A DNA stretch of 64,000 nt from Blattabacterium cuenoti (lineage in GTDB: Bacteria > Bacteroidota > Bacteroidia > Flavobacteriales > Blattabacteriaceae), in NCBI RefSeq assembly GCF_014251575.1, contig NZ_CP059191.1, positions 558,001 through 622,000 of the forward strand, read 5' to 3'. Numbering within the stretch: the first letter of the stretch is position 1; each line of letters starts with the position of its first letter. The notes under the pieces were generated by a model. The model had not been told where the DNA came from. It saw only the letters and a list, made by a program, of their open reading frames with translations, and ran no database searches. The position numbers and the translations under genes are program-made. Positions 8,988 to 21,855 of the stretch are shown here, piece after piece.

Positions 8988-9753
8988 GATTGAAATCAAA
9001 TTTAGAAAGCCATTTTTCTAGTATTTCTATAAATTTTTTAGGATGTTCCATCATAGGAACATGTCCACATTTATCTATCCAATGTAATTCAGAATCAGGT
9101 AACAATCTATGAAATTCTTCCGCAACTTCTGGTGGAGTAACATGATCTTGTTTCCCCCAAATTAAACAAATAGGTTGTTGAATAACAGATAAATCTTTAG
9201 ACATATTATATTTCATAGCACTTTTAGCAATATATAAAGTTTTAATTCCCTTTTTTTTATCATTGACAATATGAAATACTTCATCTACTAATTCTTTGGT
9301 CGCTATTTTAGGATCATAAAATACTTCTTGTGATTTTTTTCTGATATATTCATAATTTTCTCTTTTAGGAAAAGCATCTCCAAAAGCTTTTTCAAACAAT
9401 CCTGAACTTCCCGTAAGAACTACAGAATGGACTAAATCCATTCTTTTTTTTGCTATAATTAAAGCAATATGTCCTCCAAGTGAATTTCCTACTAAAGTAG
9501 CTTTTTTAATTCCTATTTTCATTAAAAATTGGATAATATATTTAGATAAATTAGAAATATTTGTAAGAAATAATGGCATATTATAAAGAGGTAATGAAGG
9601 AATAATTACTTTATAACCTTTTTTTGGAAAAAAATCTAAAAGAGCCTTGAAATTACTTAATCCTCCCATTAACCCATGAAGCAAAATCAAAGGATGCCCT
9701 TTCCCCTCTTTTATATGAGTAAATTTTCTTTCTTTATTATTAAGATTAAGCAT
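8962..9753 (-). CDS. Alpha/beta hydrolase
   Basis: A 263-residue alpha/beta-hydrolase fold protein. It has the oxyanion-hole HGLMGG, the nucleophile elbow GNSLGG (Ser), an acid in IWGKQDHVTPP and the catalytic His in KCGHVPMMEHP, so the triad is complete. Substrate unknown. The start at 9753 gives MLNLNNKE and begins 4 bp after the rnc stop; the longer in-frame start would run deep into rnc. A hydrolase directly before engB is a recurrent flavobacterial pair. Confidence 0.88.
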   Translation of the reverse strand: MLNLNNKERKFTHIKEGKGHPLILLHGLMGGLSNFKALLDFFPKKGYKVIIPSLPLYNMPLFLTNISNLSKYIIQFLMKIGIKKATLVGNSLGGHIALIIAKKRMDLVHSVVLTGSSGLFEKAFGDAFPKRENYEYIRKKSQEVFYDPKIATKELVDEVFHIVNDKKKGIKTLYIAKSAMKYNMSKDLSVIQQPICLIWGKQDHVTPPEVAEEFHRLLPDSELHWIDKCGHVPMMEHPKKFIEILEKWLSKFDFNHENFFCKI

Positions 9754-9757
9754 ACTA

Positions 9758-10501
9758 TTAAGTATTATTTTTTCTACATTTTTTTTGAACAAGAAAATAA
9801 GCTGCTTTTGCAGCCATCTCCTCCGATTTCTTTTTTGAAGTCCCTCTCCCTTCAGTTTTAATTCCACATTCTAATACGGTAAACTCTGATAAATAAGTAA
9901 TTACATTTTTATTTTCTATTTCTCTAAAAGTTTTAAAATTTATTATTAATTTATTTTTTTGAGACCATTCTATCATCCATACTTTATAACTAAAAATTTC
10001 ATTTTGTAACTTCGCAATATTTACATAAGTATGCAATATCTTCTGATGGACGAAATCTTTACAACCTTGATATCCTATTTCCAAATAAATAAATCCTATT
10101 AAAGCTTCAAGTGTATTTCCCAATATGTTATCAGATATGACTGATTTATTAAAAAAAATATCTGTAATAGTTAATTTTCTAGAAATTTCATTCAAATTTC
10201 TTCTGCATACTATTTTAGATCGTATTTGAGTTAACTCTCCTTCTTTTTTATCAGGAAGTTTTTCACATAAAAAATGTGATATAATAGAATTTAACACAGC
10301 ATCTCCTAAAAATTCGAGTCTTTGGAAATTAACAGAATAATTTTGATTCAAATTTTTTCTTTTTATAGAAAAACTATAAATGAATACTTCCTTTAAAAAT
10401 TTCGTATTTTTTGGACAAAATCCTAATATTTTTATTAATCTTCCGATTAGAATAGAGTCTTCATCTTTTTCAAAATTTTCAAAAGTAGTATTAGACAACA
10501 T
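9758..10501 (-). CDS. rnc: Ribonuclease III
   Basis: A 247-residue protein with the RNase III signature RLEFLGDAVLNSIIS and the second catalytic acidic cluster NTLEALIGFIYLEIG, followed by a C-terminal dsRNA-binding domain (ECGIKTEGRGTSKKKSEEMAAKAAYFLV). It processes rRNA precursors and other double-stranded RNA. It overlaps the end of fabF by 11 bp, in the order acpP-fabF-rnc typical of Bacteroidota. Confidence 0.96.
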   Translation of the reverse strand: MLSNTTFENFEKDEDSILIGRLIKILGFCPKNTKFLKEVFIYSFSIKRKNLNQNYSVNFQRLEFLGDAVLNSIISHFLCEKLPDKKEGELTQIRSKIVCRRNLNEISRKLTITDIFFNKSVISDNILGNTLEALIGFIYLEIGYQGCKDFVHQKILHTYVNIAKLQNEIFSYKVWMIEWSQKNKLIINFKTFREIENKNVITYLSEFTVLECGIKTEGRGTSKKKSEEMAAKAAYFLVQKKCRKNNT

Positions 10502-11756
10502 TTATTTTTTTGAATAAAATACAAACATTGTGTCCTCCAAATCCAAAAGTATTACATATACTAATTTTTACTTCTTTTTTTATAGCTTTATTTGGAGTAA
10601 AATTAATTTTTGGATCTATATTCCTGTCTATATGAAATAAATTTATAGTTGGAGGTATTATTCCTTTTGTTAAAGGAAGTATAGAAGCTATTGCTTCTAT
10701 TGCTCCTGCAGCACCCAACAAATGTCCTGTCATAGATTTTGTAGAATTAATATCTATATTATATATATTTTTCTTAAAAACTTCTTGAATTGCTTTCACT
10801 TCTGCAAGATCTCCCAACTGAGTAGAAGTTCCATGAGAATTAATATGATCAACATCTTCACATTTGATTCCTGCATCTTGAATGGCCGTTTTCATAGCTA
10901 AAACGATTCCTTTTCCTTCTGGATGAGGCGCAGTAATATGATAAGCATCTCCAGACATTCCAACTCCTCCTATTTCAGCATATATATTGGCTCCTCTTTC
11001 TTGAGCATGTTTATATTCCTCAAGTATAAGACATCCAGCCCCCTCTCCTAATACAAAACCATCTCTCTCTTCATCAAAAGGACGTGATGCTGTATGATAA
11101 TCTTCATTTCTAGTAGACAAGGCATGTAGAGCATTAAACCCTCCTACTCCACTTTGGGTAATAGCTGCTTCAGAACCTCCTGCAACCATTATATCTGCTT
11201 TTCCTAAACATATTAAATGATAAGCATCTGCAATAGCATTAGAGGAGGAAGCACAAGAAGATACAGTTGCGTAATTTGGACCATGAAGACCATAATTCAT
11301 AGAAATGAAACCAGCAGTAATATCTATTAGCATTTTAGGAATAAAAAAAGGGCTAAATCTAGGAGATCTTCCTCCATTTACATAATCAGAAATAGATTCT
11401 TCCAAATTGAGAAGACCTCCAATTCCTGAAGCCCAAATCACTCCAACTCTTTCTCTTTTTTCTTTGAAAAAATTAATACCACTATTTTTTATAGCTTCTT
11501 CAGAAGCAACAATTCCATATTGTGCACATGGATCTAATTTTCGTCTTTCTTTTTTACTGAAAAAAATACTGGGATCATAATTTTTTAATTCACAAGCAAA
11601 TTTAGTCTTGTATTTTTTAGTATTAAAATAAGTGATAGGAGCACATCCACTTTTTCCATTAATAAGAGAAATCCAATATTCTTTTACATTATTTCCTATC
11701 GGAGTAATAGAACCAATACCAGTAACTACTACTTTTTTTAATTTATCCATATTCAT
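10491..11756 (-). CDS. fabF: 3-oxoacyl-ACP synthase II
   Basis: A 421-residue condensing enzyme with the complete Cys-His-His triad: the Cys in VSSCASSSNAI, the first His in NSHGTSTQLGD and the second His in TGHLLGAAGAIEA, plus the C-terminal NTFGFGGHN. It elongates acyl-ACP with malonyl-ACP in fatty-acid synthesis. It follows acpP by 15 bp and overlaps rnc. The alternative start MDKLKK two codons later is equally possible. Confidence 0.97.
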   Translation of the reverse strand: MNMDKLKKVVVTGIGSITPIGNNVKEYWISLINGKSGCAPITYFNTKKYKTKFACELKNYDPSIFFSKKERRKLDPCAQYGIVASEEAIKNSGINFFKEKRERVGVIWASGIGGLLNLEESISDYVNGGRSPRFSPFFIPKMLIDITAGFISMNYGLHGPNYATVSSCASSSNAIADAYHLICLGKADIMVAGGSEAAITQSGVGGFNALHALSTRNEDYHTASRPFDEERDGFVLGEGAGCLILEEYKHAQERGANIYAEIGGVGMSGDAYHITAPHPEGKGIVLAMKTAIQDAGIKCEDVDHINSHGTSTQLGDLAEVKAIQEVFKKNIYNIDINSTKSMTGHLLGAAGAIEAIASILPLTKGIIPPTINLFHIDRNIDPKINFTPNKAIKKEVKISICNTFGFGGHNVCILFKKINVV

Positions 11757-11771
11757 ACATACATAAAAAAG

Positions 11772-12038
11772 CTAATCAGATTTTTTATCAATATTCTTTT
11801 TATCAATTAAAAGATCTTCTATAGCCTGTATGGCTTCTCCTACTGTTGTTATTTTTTCTGCCTTTTCATCAGAAATACTAATGTCAAATTCTTTTTCAAA
11901 TTCCATAATAAGTTCTACTATATCTAAGGAATCTGCTCCTAAATCATTAGTAAAACTAGCAGTAGGAACAATTTCACTTTCATCTACACTTAATTTATCT
12001 ACAATAAGAGCATTGACTCTGGATGCAATGTCAGACAT
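11772..12038 (-). CDS. acpP: Acyl carrier protein
   Basis: An 88-residue acidic protein with the phosphopantetheine attachment site [17 protein letters not shown] (Ser in DSL). It carries growing acyl chains for FabF (next gene), FabG (36.1 kb) and FabZ (56.1 kb). The C-terminal extension [11 protein letters not shown] is Lys-rich and a little longer than usual. It is the first gene of acpP-fabF-rnc. Confidence 0.97.
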   Translation of the reverse strand: MSDIASRVNALIVDKLSVDESEIVPTASFTNDLGADSLDIVELIMEFEKEFDISISDEKAEKITTVGEAIQAIEDLLIDKKNIDKKSD

Positions 12039-12061
12039 AGGATCATAATTTTTTTATTGTA

Positions 12062-12069
12062 CAAAATTA
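12062..12069 (-). promoter_or_regulatory. Candidate -7 element for acpP-fabF-rnc
   Basis: On the minus strand this reads TAATTTTG (TAnnTTTG), 23 bp before the acpP ATG. No clear -33 TTG. It sits back to back with a second such box for pckA in the same 103-bp divergent gap. Confidence 0.4.
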
Positions 12070-12091
12070 GTAAACTTTTGTAAATCATATA

Positions 12092-12099
12092 TAAATTTG
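12092..12099 (+). promoter_or_regulatory. Candidate -7 element for pckA
   Basis: TAAATTTG (TAnnTTTG) lies 42 bp before the pckA ATG, in the divergent acpP/pckA gap. The nearest upstream TTTTG (12076-12080) is closer than the usual -33 spacing. Confidence 0.4.
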
Positions 12100-12141
12100 C
12101 TGTATGCTTAAATAGTATATACAGAAATCACAGAAGAATAT

Positions 12142-13725
12142 ATGATGGCTCTTTCTCTAGAAAATTACGGAATATTGAATTCTTATGACAATTATCAGTT
12201 AAATCCTTATGAATTACAAAACATAATTATTCAAAAAGGAATGGGAGTAGAAACTAAATCAGGAGTTTTAGCAATAAATACTGGTTCATTTACTGGAAGA
12301 TCTCCTGAAGATAGATTTATTGTAAAGGACAGTATTACAGAAAAAAAAGTTTGGTGGGATGAGAAATTCAATCGATCTTTTGATCCAGAAAAATTTGATC
12401 ATTTATATCGAAAAGTAGTTCGATACTTATCTGGAAAAACATTATACATTAGAGATGGATATCTTTGTTCTGATAAACGTTATCAGTTCAATGTTCGTTC
12501 TATTAGTGAATATCCATGGTCCGATTTATTTATTCATAATCTTTTCCTAAGATTTACAAAGATTGATCAAATTTTACCAGATTGGTTATTATTTTGTGCT
12601 CCAGGATTTCAAGCTGATCCTATAAAAGATGGAACACGGAAAAAAAATTTTTCTATATTGAATTTTTCTAAAAAAATAGTTTTGATTGGAGGATCAGGAT
12701 ATACAGGAGAAATAAAAAAATCTATCTTTTCTGTCCTAAATTTCATACTTCCTGTATATAAAAATGTATTTCCCATGCATTGTTCTGCAAATGTAGGAAA
12801 ATATAAAAAAGATACAGCTCTTTTTTTTGGATTATCTGGAACAGGAAAAACGACTATATCCAATGATATCAACAGAAATTTAGTGGGAGATGATGAACAT
12901 GGATGGACTTGTGATAACATCATTTTTAATTTTGAAGGAGGATGTTATGCAAAAATATTAGGTATTTCTAGAAAAAAAGAACCTATGATTTATCATGCTA
13001 TAAAAAAAGGAGCTATGTTAGAAAATGTCATTTTTAAAAATGAAACCCAAGAAGTTGATTTTTTAGATGATTCTATTACTCAAAACATTAGAATTAGCTA
13101 TCCTATTTATTTTGTAAATAATATTGAGAAAGAATTATTGTCTTCTAATATCAAAAACATTTTTTTTCTTACATATGATGCTTTTGGAGTTTTACCACCC
13201 ATAGCTAAATTAAATCGATCACAATCTTCTTATTATTTTTTGTTAGGATATACTTCTAAAGTAGCTGGAACTGAATTAAATATAGTTAAACCAAAAGCTA
13301 CATTTTCTTCTTGTTTTGGTGCTCCATTCATGCCTTTACATCCTGTTCAATACACAAATATGCTAATGAAAAAATTAGATAATACCAAAATAAATGTTTG
13401 GATGGTTAATACAGGATTAATATCAGGAGGATATTCATCTGGATATCGTATCAAATTAAATGATACTCGAAAAATTGTGAAAAGCGCTCTAGATGGTTTG
13501 TTATCAGAGGTCCCTTACGAAAAATATCCAATTTTTAATTTTAAAATACCAAAATATTGTCCAGGTATATCTTCTCATATATTAAATCCAAAAAATTCAT
13601 GGAAAAATGAAAAAATGTATCAAAATCAAGTCAAAATACTTGCTAGAAAATTTATTAACCATTTTGATATATACAAAAAATATACAGACAAAAATATTTC
13701 ATCTGGAGAACCTATTTTAGAATAA
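12142..13725 (+). CDS. pckA: Phosphoenolpyruvate carboxykinase (ATP)
   Basis: A 527-residue protein with the ATP-PEPCK signatures TGRSPEDRFIV near the N-terminus, GLSGTGKTT (kinase P-loop), DDEHGW (metal binding) and ENV in the active region. It interconverts oxaloacetate and PEP, allowing gluconeogenesis from amino-acid or TCA carbon. Length is normal. The last 14 bp overlap convergent ribE. Start is MMALSLEN; the second Met is also possible. Confidence 0.97.
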   Translation: MMALSLENYGILNSYDNYQLNPYELQNIIIQKGMGVETKSGVLAINTGSFTGRSPEDRFIVKDSITEKKVWWDEKFNRSFDPEKFDHLYRKVVRYLSGKTLYIRDGYLCSDKRYQFNVRSISEYPWSDLFIHNLFLRFTKIDQILPDWLLFCAPGFQADPIKDGTRKKNFSILNFSKKIVLIGGSGYTGEIKKSIFSVLNFILPVYKNVFPMHCSANVGKYKKDTALFFGLSGTGKTTISNDINRNLVGDDEHGWTCDNIIFNFEGGCYAKILGISRKKEPMIYHAIKKGAMLENVIFKNETQEVDFLDDSITQNIRISYPIYFVNNIEKELLSSNIKNIFFLTYDAFGVLPPIAKLNRSQSSYYFLLGYTSKVAGTELNIVKPKATFSSCFGAPFMPLHPVQYTNMLMKKLDNTKINVWMVNTGLISGGYSSGYRIKLNDTRKIVKSALDGLLSEVPYEKYPIFNFKIPKYCPGISSHILNPKNSWKNEKMYQNQVKILARKFINHFDIYKKYTDKNISSGEPILE

Positions 13726-14320
13726 ATATATCATCATAATTACTGAGATATTTACTAATATATTTTCCCAATATATCAAACTCTACATTCACAATATCTC
13801 CTACTTTCATAAGGTGAAAATTTGTTTTATTATAAGTATAAGGAATAATGGAAACGCTAAATATATAGTGATTACATGTTATAATAGTAAGACTTATTCC
13901 ATTGATAGCAATCGATCCTTTTTCTACAATTGTGTGATTTAATTTTTTTTTAGACCGAAAAAAAAATAGCCAACTTCCATTTCTATTTTCTATTTGAATA
14001 ATTTCAGCAGTTGTATCTACATGTCCTTGTACTACGTGTCCATTTAATCTTTCAAACATCATTAACCCTCTTTCTAAATTTACTTCATCTTTAATTTTTA
14101 AAAAATTTAAATTAGTGCAAAACAAAGTTTCTTCAGAAGCTATGACTGAATAAGTTTTTTCATTAATATCTATAATGGTAAAACATATTCCATTATGGCA
14201 AATGCTTTGATTTATTTTAATTTCATCTAAAAATGGATTAATGAAAGTAATACAAAGATTATTTTTATCACGATTGAATTGATATACTTTTGTTGTACAT
14301 TCTACAATACCAGTAAACAT
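13712..14320 (-). CDS. ribE: Riboflavin synthase alpha chain
   Basis: A 202-residue protein made of two similar lumazine-binding repeats. The first begins MFTGIVECTTKVYQF; the second begins with GHVVQGHVDTTAEIIQIENR, the family hallmark. It dismutates two 6,7-dimethyl-8-ribityllumazine molecules into riboflavin. With ribF at 17.2 kb it points to flavin self-sufficiency. It converges on pckA with a 14-bp overlap. Confidence 0.95.
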   Translation of the reverse strand: MFTGIVECTTKVYQFNRDKNNLCITFINPFLDEIKINQSICHNGICFTIIDINEKTYSVIASEETLFCTNLNFLKIKDEVNLERGLMMFERLNGHVVQGHVDTTAEIIQIENRNGSWLFFFRSKKKLNHTIVEKGSIAINGISLTIITCNHYIFSVSIIPYTYNKTNFHLMKVGDIVNVEFDILGKYISKYLSNYDDIFILK

Positions 14321-14354
14321 AATTATTTATAATTTTTATCAAATTAAATATTAA

Positions 14355-15392
14355 ATGAATTATAGAAAAAAAAAAATTAGAGTGGGGGTTACCACAGGTG
14401 ATATTCACGGAATAGGGATAGAAATTTTTTTAAAAGTATGTCGTAAAAAAAGACTTCTAGATTTTTTTACTCCAATATTATTTGGATCTACTAAATTATG
14501 TTCTTATTATAATAAAATCTTAAATCTGGATATAAATCATATTCGAGAAGTAAAAAATTTTAAAGAAATTATTGATTACAAAATTAATGTATTCAATATA
14601 TGGAAAGAAGATATAAAATTTGAATCTATAAAAATCAATCATCCAGATTCAGGGAAATATCCTATTTTATCTTTAAAAAAAGCTGTGAAAGCTTTAAAAG
14701 AAGGAAAAATTGACGTACTTGTAACAGCTCCAGTAAACAAAAAATATATGAATTTGAAAGGTTTCTCATTTTTTGGACATACTGAATATTTACAAAATGT
14801 TTTGGAAGGAGAATCATTAATGGTAATGATTCATGACATTTTAAAAATAGCTTTAGTTACTAATCATTTGCCTTTAAAAAAAGTCACTTCAGAATTAAAC
14901 ATAAAAAAAATAATAAAATCAATAAAAATTCTACATCAATCCCTTATTATTGATTTTTCTATAGAAAAACCAAAAATAGCAGTTTTAGGATGTAATCCCC
15001 ACTCAAGTGATAATGGATTAACAGGAGATGAAGAAAAAATAAAAATTAGACCTGCTGTTGATTGTTTGTTTCAAAAACAAGGCTGGCTGGTTTTTGGCCC
15101 TTATTCTTCAGACAGTTTTTTTGGAAATCAACTCTATCGTAATTTTGATGCTGTTTTAGCTATGTATCATGATCAAGGATTAATTCCTTTTAAAACATTA
15201 ACTTTTAATCAAGGAGTGAATTTTACAGCAGGTCTTTCTCATATACGAACTTCTCCAGATCACGGTGTTGCCTATGATATAGCTAAAAAAGGAATTGCTA
15301 ATGAAAATTCTTTTGAAGAAGCTATTTTTAGTGCTATAAAAATATTTAAAAATAGAAAAGAATATATGAAACTAAGTTTTTCTAAAAAATCA

Positions 15393-15398
<6 letters not shown>
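14355..15398 (+). CDS. pdxA: 4-hydroxythreonine-4-phosphate dehydrogenase
   Basis: A 347-residue protein with VGVTTGDIHGIGIE at the start, VTAPVNK, a FFGHTEYL metal-site His, and AMYHDQGLIPFK with HIRTSPDHGVAYD near the end: all PdxA signatures. It acts in the DXP-dependent route to pyridoxal phosphate; pdxH (44.2 kb) completes the path. The fourth codon onward is an A11 run (14376-14386) read in frame as RKKKI, a slippage-prone tract. It overlaps convergent atpC by 6 bp. Confidence 0.95.
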
Positions 15399-18139
<2,741 letters not shown>

Positions 18140-18156
<17 letters not shown>

Positions 18157-20803
18157 TCAAATTATTCAACACCTACTATTGTCACAAAAAACTAATTTGA
18201 ATCAGAAATACATATTAATATCAAAAGGATATCCTATTATAGAATATATAAAAAATAAATATAAATCAAAATTTAGCTCAGAGACTGAATTTTTTACAAT
18301 TGAAAAATTTTTCGAAAAAATTTCTGGATTACAAATTTTAGACAATCATTCTATTCTTCTTTATTTTTTTTCTATCTTAAAAAAAGATGATTTTTTAGAC
18401 AAAAATTTCAATAGTTTTTTTAATTGGGGACCTAAAATATTAAATGACTTTCAAAATATCGACATCAATATGATTGATGTTGAACAATTTTTTTCTTCTA
18501 TTATTTCTGCAGAAAAAATGAATAAGTGGAATTTTAATATTTTAGAACAAGAAAAATTTCTTTTTTGGGAAAAGATTCATGAATATTATTATATTCTGCA
18601 ATCTAAACTTTTAAAAAAAGGAATCACTTATCAAGGAATGCTTTTCAAAATAGCTCTTTCTCGTTTTGGTTTTTTTTTATCTGAAAATTCAAGTACAAAA
18701 ATTTTTTTCTTTATAGATCTTATTTTGAATAAATGTGAAAAAATTTTTGTTCAAAAAATCATTCAATATAGTCATGGGTTAGTCTATAACTTATATGAAT
18801 ATGAAAATAAGATCAAAAAAAATATTTTTGAATCTAAAAATCAAAATACAAATTCTAAGACACATAAAAAATTTAATGATTTAAAAGTAATTGAAGTTTC
18901 AAAAGAAATAGAACAAGTAAAAATTGTAGAAAATATAGTATACAAATTGGTTAAAAAAGGGATAAAACCCTACAATATACTCATAATTCCAGGGGATAGA
19001 TGCTTATTAATTCCGTTGTTAGATTCTATGAAAAGATTAGGAATCAACATATCTATAAACATAGATTATTCCTTCAAAAATATTCCTATTTATTATACTC
19101 TTTATTCTATATTCCAATTATTATTAAGAAAAGATAAGTTAAAAAAATTCACTAAAAAAGATGTCATTAGAGTTCTATCTGATGGATATATTCAAAAGTT
19201 TTTTTTAAAAAAAAATTCTTTATTAAAAAAATTGAAAACTGAAAATGATTCAGATTTTATTTCCGAAGATTTCATAAAAAAATATCTAATAAAAAATGAT
19301 TTATGGATTATTTTCCAAATTTCAACTCATGACACAAAAATTATTCTTCTAAGTCTTATTGGTTTTATCAGAAAATTACAAAAACGACTTTTTGTAAACA
19401 TGAATAAACATTTTATAGAATTAAGATTTCTTTTTAATCTAGAAATTTATATCTACAAACTAAGAATAATAGTTAGAAAGAATAAAAATTTCTTATTCGG
19501 AATAAATGACGTATTTAACATATATGAACAATTCGTGAATACAAAAAGTATACGATATATACATAAAAAAAAAAGAGGATTATACATAACAGGTTTTATG
19601 GATATTTTTTTTAAAAATTTCGATGTGGTGATCATTACCTCCTTTAATGAAGGAATAATTCCTCCAAAAAATCATGAAAAAAAATATTCTTTTATTCCTT
19701 TTGATCTTCGTCAAAGATTAAAAATGAAAGATTTTAATAATGATGTTTATTTTTATCATTTTATAAGAATTTTTCAATCTTCTACAGAAACATATTTGAT
19801 ATATAAAAATCAACCAGATGAAATTAATTCTGGAGAAAAAAGTCGTTTTCTACATCAAATGGAAATGAATTATAAATTATCAACAGAAAAAATAAACAAT
19901 CCATTTATTCCTATTAATTTACTAAAAGTTCCCATTGTAATTGAAAAAACAAAATCTATCATTCATCGTTTGCATGAATTAATTGTTCAAGGACTATCTC
20001 CTTCTTCTATTCATTTATATAATTACAATCCTCTTTTATTCTATTACAAAAAAATACTTAGTTTAAATGATCCAGAAGAAATTTTCTTTAAGAAAAAAGT
20101 AGGACAAATCATTCACCAGATATTAAAAATTTTATATTCTCCAATAATAGAAAATTTTATAACAATTAATCGTATTCATGATATGAAAAAAGTTTATGAA
20201 TCTATTGTTAAAAAAGTTCTTTTAGGAAAAGAAAAAACCATTGAAGGAAAAAATATGTTATTTTATTGTATAATAAAAGCTTATATAGAAAATTTTATTT
20301 CATGGGATGAAAAAAGCATTCAAAATGGACACAAAATTTTTGTGAAAAAAATAGAATGCAAAGTTTCTACAATATTAAATGTAGGATCAAAACAAGTGAA
20401 TCTACATGGAATTATTGATCGTATAGATGAATACGATGGGATTACTCGTATTCTTGATTACAAAATAGGATTTCAAAAAATTAAAGAAATGAATGTTTCT
20501 TTAAAAAATATTGAAAACATTTTTCAAGATCCAAGTTATGCAAATACTATGCAATTACTTATTTATGTTTATTTGTGGTTTAAATCCTCTACTTTTTTTG
20601 GAAATAAAAAAAAACCTCCCTCTATAGGAATTCTTTCACCCGAAAAAAACGGAAAAATATTGCAAATTCCTATAAATTTTTTTCATCAAAAAAAAAGAAA
20701 TATTACGTACGAAGATTATAGAAAAAATTTTCTTCCATTTCTTATTAAAAGAATTTCAGAAATATTAGATCCAAAAATACCAATTATAGAAAAAATTTAT
20801 TGA
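18140..20803 (+). CDS. AddB-like PD-(D/E)XK nuclease family protein
   Basis: An 887-residue protein. The N-terminal and middle parts resemble a degenerate UvrD/AddB helicase-like region without a P-loop, including GFMDIFFKNFDVVIITSFNEG. The C-terminus holds the PD-(D/E)XK nuclease core at about residues 754-780: GIIDRIDEYDGITRILDYK, with the catalytic Asp, Asp and Lys. Bacteroidota encode such proteins beside a UvrD-type helicase for double-strand-break repair; that partner is not in this window. It overlaps ribF by 17 bp and converges on leuB with a 7-bp overlap. Confidence 0.85.
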
Positions 20804-21855
20804 TTTTGAATATATCTATCTATATAATCCCCCACTTCTTCAGTAGTTGAAAAAAACTCTGATTCAATAATATCTGGGGTACATACTTTTTCTTCAATGG
20901 ACTTTCTAACAGCTTTTTCTAAAATATTTTTTTCTTTATGCATTCCAAAATATTCTAACATCATAGACCCTGAAAGAATACATCCCAAAGGATTTGCTAT
21001 ATTTTTCCCCTTCGCTTGGGGGTAAGATCCATGTATAGGTTCAAACATAGATTTATGATTTCCTATAGAAGCTGAAGGCAATAAACCCAAAGAACTTGTA
21101 ATCACACTAGATTCATCTGAAAGAATATCTCCAAACATGTTATCTGTTAGAATAATATCAAATCTTCTAGGATTTAGAATAATTTGCATAGCGGCATTAT
21201 CTATATACAAAAAATCCAAATTTACACCTGGATAATCCAATGCTATTTTTCGAATAACTTCTCTCCATAATCTAGAAGTTTCTAATACATTTGCTTTATC
21301 CACCAATGTTACTTTCTTTTTTCGAGAAAGAGCTGCTTTAAAAGCCATTTCTCCAATTCTTTCAATTTCTTTTTTGGAATAAAAACAATAATCATAAGCT
21401 TCTTCTCCATTTTTAGAACGACCTTTTTCTCCAAAATAAATTCCTCCTGTCAATTCACGGTATATAATAAAATCAACTCCATCCAATAGTTCCTTTTTTA
21501 TAGGTGATTTATTGACTTCTGAATAAACTATTATAGGACGAATATTGCAATATAAATTCATTCTTTTTCTTAATTTTAATAATCCATCTTCAGGTCTCTT
21601 TCCTCTTGGATTATGATCATATTTTTCGTCTCCTATACAACCAAATAAAACAGCATCTGATTTTAAACAAACATCTATAGTTTCTTCCGGCATTGGATCT
21701 CCAAATTTTTCTATAGCCATAGATCCAGCTATAGTTTTATGATAATAAAAATCATGATTATATTTTTTCGCTATAGAGTTTAAAACTTTTATTGTTTGTT
21801 TCATGATTTCAGGACCTATTCCATCTCCTTCTATTACAGAAATATTTTTTTTCAT
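20797..21855 (-). CDS. leuB: 3-isopropylmalate dehydrogenase
   Basis: A 352-residue beta-decarboxylating dehydrogenase. It has the N-terminal ISVIEGDGIGPEIM, the Arg-rich substrate segment (LRKRMNLYCNIRP, YRELTGGIYFGE) and the metal/NAD region DNMFGDILSDESS with EPIHGSYP. It oxidises and decarboxylates 3-isopropylmalate. It is the last gene of leuACDB; its ATG overlaps the leuD stop (21852-21855). IPMDH rather than IDH follows from the leu context and GGIYFGE loop. Confidence 0.97.
   Translation of the reverse strand: MKKNISVIEGDGIGPEIMKQTIKVLNSIAKKYNHDFYYHKTIAGSMAIEKFGDPMPEETIDVCLKSDAVLFGCIGDEKYDHNPRGKRPEDGLLKLRKRMNLYCNIRPIIVYSEVNKSPIKKELLDGVDFIIYRELTGGIYFGEKGRSKNGEEAYDYCFYSKKEIERIGEMAFKAALSRKKKVTLVDKANVLETSRLWREVIRKIALDYPGVNLDFLYIDNAAMQIILNPRRFDIILTDNMFGDILSDESSVITSSLGLLPSASIGNHKSMFEPIHGSYPQAKGKNIANPLGCILSGSMMLEYFGMHKEKNILEKAVRKSIEEKVCTPDIIESEFFSTTEEVGDYIDRYIQNQ

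Noticed and set aside
9754-9867. Longer start for the alpha/beta hydrolase
   Set aside because: It lies inside rnc in another frame; the ATG at 9753 follows the rnc stop and gives a normal-length hydrolase.
12609-12923. Long antisense frames over pckA, secA, atpD, sucD and others
   Set aside because: They are shadows of well-supported genes on the other strand, lack domains and have implausible composition.
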